NCBI GenBank assembly: GCA_018066825.1
Contig: JAGPVU010000154.1
Span: 1-18,822, forward strand
Reading direction: 5' to 3'
Source of the DNA: Cycloclasticus sp.
GTDB lineage: Bacteria; Pseudomonadota; Gammaproteobacteria; Methylococcales; Cycloclasticaceae
DNA length: 18,822 nt
Shown here: positions 16,179-18,822 of the stretch, piece after piece
Layout: every line of letters begins with the position of its first letter
How positions within the stretch are numbered: the first letter of the stretch is position 1
Made by a program: the position numbers and the translations under genes
Notes under the pieces: model-generated
What the model was told of the DNA's origin: nothing
The model's database searches: none
What the model saw: the letters and a program-made list of their open reading frames with translations, nothing else

Positions 16179-16655
16179 GTGTTAAAAGACAATAATTCAG
16201 ATCGACCATTCGGCAGTTATACAACCGCAAGACGAACGATATTTGACGCGGATATTTGTACGTTTGTAAACGTAGGGGGCTTACACGAACCGTTGTTTAT
16301 TGATATGGAATATGTAAAAACCGATATGCCACCTTCGCACCATAAACGTTTTGCGCCGGGCCCCTTTTTAATGACAATGGGTATGGGCTTGGTGGCGCCG
16401 TTATTAATAACCGTATTAGATGATATTGCTAAAACCCAACCGATTGGTTTAATGAAGGGAATGGTTAATGTTAATGCAGCGATTAAATCGCCGGGTTATG
16501 CAGGCGATACCATGCAAGTGGAGTTAATTCCGCGTATTAGCAAGATTACTAAAACAGGTAATATTATGCTTGATCTGCAACATATTATGACCAATCAAGA
16601 CGGCGTGATGATTATCGACTTTACTGAAACATTAATGCTGGGTCCTGCAAAGTAA
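16179..16655 (+). CDS. MaoC-like hotdog-fold protein lacking the hydratase dyad
   Basis: A 158-residue protein with a MaoC-dehydratase pattern: an N-terminal strand and hot-dog helix region (FVNVGGLHEPLFIDMEY, 29-45), then SPGYAGDTMQVELIPRIS and a C-terminal strand with FTETLML. In R-specific enoyl-CoA hydratases the first segment reads GDxNPxH; here the Asp and His positions are Leu35 and Phe40, so ordinary hydratase activity is doubtful. It may bind an acyl-CoA or catalyse something else. The start is GTG with a good AAAGGA Shine-Dalgarno; the conserved part begins close behind. A 150-nt gap separates it from the monooxygenase, so it may have its own promoter, and the bidirectional terminator lies 19 nt after its stop. 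Confidence 0.75.
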   Translation: MLKDNNSDRPFGSYTTARRTIFDADICTFVNVGGLHEPLFIDMEYVKTDMPPSHHKRFAPGPFLMTMGMGLVAPLLITVLDDIAKTQPIGLMKGMVNVNAAIKSPGYAGDTMQVELIPRISKITKTGNIMLDLQHIMTNQDGVMIIDFTETLMLGPAK

Positions 16656-16674
16656 AACCATTTTTCTTGGGCAT

Positions 16675-16708
16675 AAAAAAACGGGGCTAAATCCGCCCCG
16701 TTTTTTTT
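16675..16708. terminator. Bidirectional rho-independent terminator
   Basis: ACGGGGC (16681-16687) and GCCCCGT (16695-16701) form a G+C-rich stem with a 7-nt loop, flanked by seven A (16675-16681) and eight T (16701-16708). It therefore terminates in both directions and serves the convergent MaoC-like gene and porin gene. Confidence 0.93.
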
Positions 16709-16727
16709 GACGAATTAAATACTGCGA

Positions 16728-18080
16728 CTAAGGAAAAATCGCCGTAAATTGAATTGCAATACGGTCATCAACACCGTCTAATTGCGCGTTAGGCCCTGCA
16801 CCACCAGCAAATTTAGTGGCTTCGGCGTCAGACTTCTCGTAGTTAACCGCTAAGCGCATGGTTTTAGTAAAGAAGTACTGCGCGCCAACGGTTATTTTGT
16901 CGAACTCAGTTTCAAACATATCGCCTTTCATGCGTACGTAATTATCAAAACGTAAATCAAGTTCAATTTTTGTTTTAGGGATTCTATAACCCATCTCAAC
17001 GTAATAACCTTCAGCCTCGCCTTTAGCGCCAACACCAGCAGCAGCGTTTGGGTTGCCCTGGCCTGGACCTTGACCGAAACTTGGTTGGTGAGGACCCAAA
17101 AATATCATACCGTCGCCTTCCATATATTCGGCGGTCACGCGCCAGGGTTTGTTCAGGTATTTGATACCCAAGCCACGTCGTTCACGGTCGTATTCATCGG
17201 GGTTGTGGGTCATATCATTAGTTAAATCAGCAGTACGTTCACCGTCTTGTGACCAAGCAAAGATTTTTAGCCCATCGCGTTTAGGGCCTTTGCCGCCAAA
17301 TACTTTTTCTGCAGATAAGTAGAAATACAGGTCTTTATTATCGTCGTTATCGTTAAAGTTTAAGCCATTACCGTTACCGTACATCGCCGCGTACGATAAC
17401 TCCCAGCCATCACTAACCTTAAAGTTATCAAACACTTGGATACCCACGTCACGGAAGGCGCCCACGCTCTCTTCAAAACCACCGAACTCTTTGCCCGATA
17501 ACGGCTGTGCACCGATATTGGCGGTATAGCGTTTATTTGGATAGCGTTCTAGCAACATTTGGTTGGTTACTGAGGTAAAGTTGACGTAATCAAACACATG
17601 AATAGCTTGTAGGCCTTCTTCAGCCCCTGGGGTTTTAAATAAACCGGCTCTAATGCGTGCGCCTTTAATGTGATTAAAGGTTACGCTGGCATCCGTTAAA
17701 GTAACAAAATCACTTTTGTTAGGGTAGGTAATGCCGTTTCTACCGAACTCGGCGAGTAAAAAGTAATTAATTTTATCGTCGATCGCAGTGGCCACACCGC
17801 GTAAGCCAATTCGAGCGCGGTTGATATTAAATTCTGATTGGTCGTCCAGCATTGGGCCAATCAATTTGGGTGGAATGTATTGGTTAGTAGCGCTTTTGTC
17901 ACTAAAATCTTCTTGGTACTGCGCTTGGATAAAGCCCCATAGGTTTGCGGGGTTAGTTGAACCAGGTTTTTCTGTGCCTTGTAGCATCAGCCAGTTAGCA
18001 GAAAAAGCAGCGCTGCTAACGGTTAACGCGACGGTGGCTAGGGATAGCCCGACTAGACGGGATGTTTTAAAAGTCTTCAT
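16728..18080 (-). CDS. Outer-membrane porin, phosphate-selective (OprO/OprP) type
   Basis: A 450-residue beta-barrel protein. A signal peptide (Lys-rich start, hydrophobic 9-22, cleavage near 27-28 in AAFSANW) sends it to the periplasm and outer membrane. Alternating hydrophobic strands rich in Tyr, Phe and Gly run throughout (for example FNINRARIGLRG, KINYFLLAEFG, RIRAGLFKTP), the pattern of the porin O/P family. A Gly/Pro/Asn-rich stretch around 335-355 (SFGQGPGQGNPNAAAG) is probably an extracellular loop. The protein ends AIQFTAIFP, with Pro rather than the usual terminal aromatic. GGAGA precedes the ATG. Family assignment comes from overall pattern; phosphate specificity should not be assumed, as relatives carry other anions or organic substrates. 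Confidence 0.8.
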   Translation of the reverse strand: MKTFKTSRLVGLSLATVALTVSSAAFSANWLMLQGTEKPGSTNPANLWGFIQAQYQEDFSDKSATNQYIPPKLIGPMLDDQSEFNINRARIGLRGVATAIDDKINYFLLAEFGRNGITYPNKSDFVTLTDASVTFNHIKGARIRAGLFKTPGAEEGLQAIHVFDYVNFTSVTNQMLLERYPNKRYTANIGAQPLSGKEFGGFEESVGAFRDVGIQVFDNFKVSDGWELSYAAMYGNGNGLNFNDNDDNKDLYFYLSAEKVFGGKGPKRDGLKIFAWSQDGERTADLTNDMTHNPDEYDRERRGLGIKYLNKPWRVTAEYMEGDGMIFLGPHQPSFGQGPGQGNPNAAAGVGAKGEAEGYYVEMGYRIPKTKIELDLRFDNYVRMKGDMFETEFDKITVGAQYFFTKTMRLAVNYEKSDAEATKFAGGAGPNAQLDGVDDRIAIQFTAIFP

Positions 18081-18128
18081 TATTATTCTCCATCTCTCAT
18101 ATGTCTGAGATTGTTATATAGGTGTTAT

Positions 18129-18159
18129 AAAAAAATAGTCAGCTTATAGGCTGACTATT
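18129..18159 (-). terminator. Rho-independent terminator of the DsrE-like gene
   Basis: Read leftward, AATAGTCAGC (18159-18150) and its complement (18143-18134) make a 10-bp stem with a 6-nt loop, followed by a U run (18135-18129). It begins 15 nt after the DsrE-like stop and ends 48 nt before the porin start, so the porin needs its own promoter in that short stretch or readthrough. Confidence 0.85.
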
Positions 18160-18173
18160 AAAGTATAGATAAA

Positions 18174-18647
18174 TTAAGGTCTAACGAGTAAGTAACCTTG
18201 GTCGGCTAATTCTTTAATGCGAATGATGCCACCAGGAACAACCGTCGCATGACTATTTAACTTAGGCTCTTTACCCAGTTTTTTGGTCATTTTTGCTAGC
18301 GTATTCGCACAAGCTGCAAAGCGCACACCGCTATTATCAGACAGGCCGTTGATGCGCTCGGCATTGTTGTTATTGGCCAATAAAAGCTTTAAACCTGGGC
18401 CAAAAGCAACGATTTCGACGTCTGCTTTGTCAGGTCCGTAGTGCTTCATGATATTTGCTGCAACATTCAATACTAGCATTTGCTTTTCTGGGTCGTTATC
18501 AGTAATTTGTAATACAAATTTGTGCTCTGCAAATTCCTTCGTGTCTTCTGCAATAGCACTCATGCTGGTTGCAAGGGTTAATACAGCCGTTAGAATAATC
18601 GAAAAAATCGATGTATTCAAAATACGTAATAAAGGTGTTCTTTTCAT
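18174..18647 (-). CDS. Secreted DsrE/DsrF-like protein
   Basis: A 157-residue protein with a basic start, a hydrophobic segment (13-27) and a signal-peptidase-like site after SAIA (residue 33), so it should be periplasmic. The mature part follows the DsrE-like sulfur-relay fold: a first strand KFVLQITD, a helix (QMLVLNVAANIMKHY), then VEIVAFGPGLKLLL and a single Cys113 in FAACANTL, close to where family members have the sulfur-carrying Cys. DsrE proteins pass sulfur atoms in sulfur oxidation and tRNA thiolation; exported versions are less understood. GAGG before the ATG is a good ribosome binding site. It has its own terminator and a dyad at 18692-18721 in its promoter region. Confidence 0.75.
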   Translation of the reverse strand: MKRTPLLRILNTSIFSIILTAVLTLATSMSAIAEDTKEFAEHKFVLQITDNDPEKQMLVLNVAANIMKHYGPDKADVEIVAFGPGLKLLLANNNNAERINGLSDNSGVRFAACANTLAKMTKKLGKEPKLNSHATVVPGGIIRIKELADQGYLLVRP

Positions 18648-18691
18648 CGTTAGTCCTCTTCTTTTGAGTGGTTATTATTGCTGTTTTTATA

Positions 18692-18721
18692 ACAACGATC
18701 TGCTGCAACGCTGATCGTTGT
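18692..18721. promoter_or_regulatory. Operator-like dyad upstream of the DsrE-like gene
   Basis: ACAACGATC (18692-18700) and GATCGTTGT (18713-18721) are exact 9-bp inverted repeats separated by 12 nt. Read leftward, the dyad is followed by a TATAAA -10-like sequence (around 18690-18684) and then the DsrE-like start, so it covers the -35 region. The arm spacing suits a dimeric regulator contacting two major grooves. No regulator gene is visible in the window. Confidence 0.45.
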
Positions 18722-18736
18722 ATCGAACCATACGCT

Positions 18737-18760
18737 TTTGCTTATAGAAGGTAAAGCAAA
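18737..18760. repeat. Short inverted repeat near the right edge
   Basis: TTTGCTT (18737-18743) and AAGCAAA (18754-18760) are exact complements with a 10-nt loop. I see no open frame or other feature from 18722 to the window end. The arms are A+T-rich, so the pairing is weak and may be chance. Confidence 0.2.
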
Positions 18761-18822
18761 TAAAGCCAAACATTTAGTTATAAGGTAAGTGGTTTATAGT
18801 TCACACCTGATAAGCAGTAACT

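Overview
The window is chromosomal DNA from a gammaproteobacterium of moderate G+C. The evidence is a thrS-infC-rpmI-rplT-pheS-pheT-ihfA-merR-tRNA-Pro run in the order seen in Pseudomonas and relatives, an IF3 gene with a non-AUG start, and tRNAs with encoded CCA ends. The accessory content (Baeyer-Villiger monooxygenase, hormone-sensitive-lipase-type esterase, epoxide hydrolase relic, DsrE-like periplasmic protein, porin) suits an aquatic, possibly hydrocarbon- or sulfur-associated lineage. The genus cannot be fixed from the sequence alone.

Layout. 1-600: the 3' end of an unrecognised gene, two hairpins, and a leftward tRNA-Asn with a good promoter and terminator. 594-3914: an aspartate-type aminotransferase (leftward) divergent from uvrB (rightward). 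4021-5163: an epoxide hydrolase gene cut by one in-frame amber codon. 5207-12771: the translation cluster, made of tRNA-Val (with promoter), thrS, infC, rpmI, rplT, a strong hairpin, pheS, pheT, ihfA, a MerR-family regulator and tRNA-Pro. 12772-13425: a gene graveyard with a leftward unidentified C-terminal coding remnant abutting the 3' part of a NapC/NirT-type cytochrome. 13426-16655: an alpha/beta-hydrolase esterase, a Baeyer-Villiger monooxygenase and a MaoC-like protein, all rightward. 16675-18822: a bidirectional terminator, then a leftward porin and a leftward secreted DsrE-like protein with its own terminator and a dyad upstream.

How the genes relate. The central block makes aminoacyl-tRNA synthetases, IF3, two 50S proteins and IHF-alpha. 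IF3 is read from an AUC codon, the arrangement expected for IF3 self-control. pheST lies behind a strong hairpin that probably sets readthrough, but I see no Phe-rich leader peptide. The esterase and monooxygenase form a plausible ketone-to-ester-to-alcohol-plus-acid route. The porin and DsrE-like protein act in the outer membrane and periplasm. I did not find a clearly new multi-gene system. The best leads are the AUC start of infC, the amber-interrupted epoxide hydrolase, the leaderless pheST hairpin, the His-to-Phe change in the monooxygenase fingerprint, and the rearranged napC locus.
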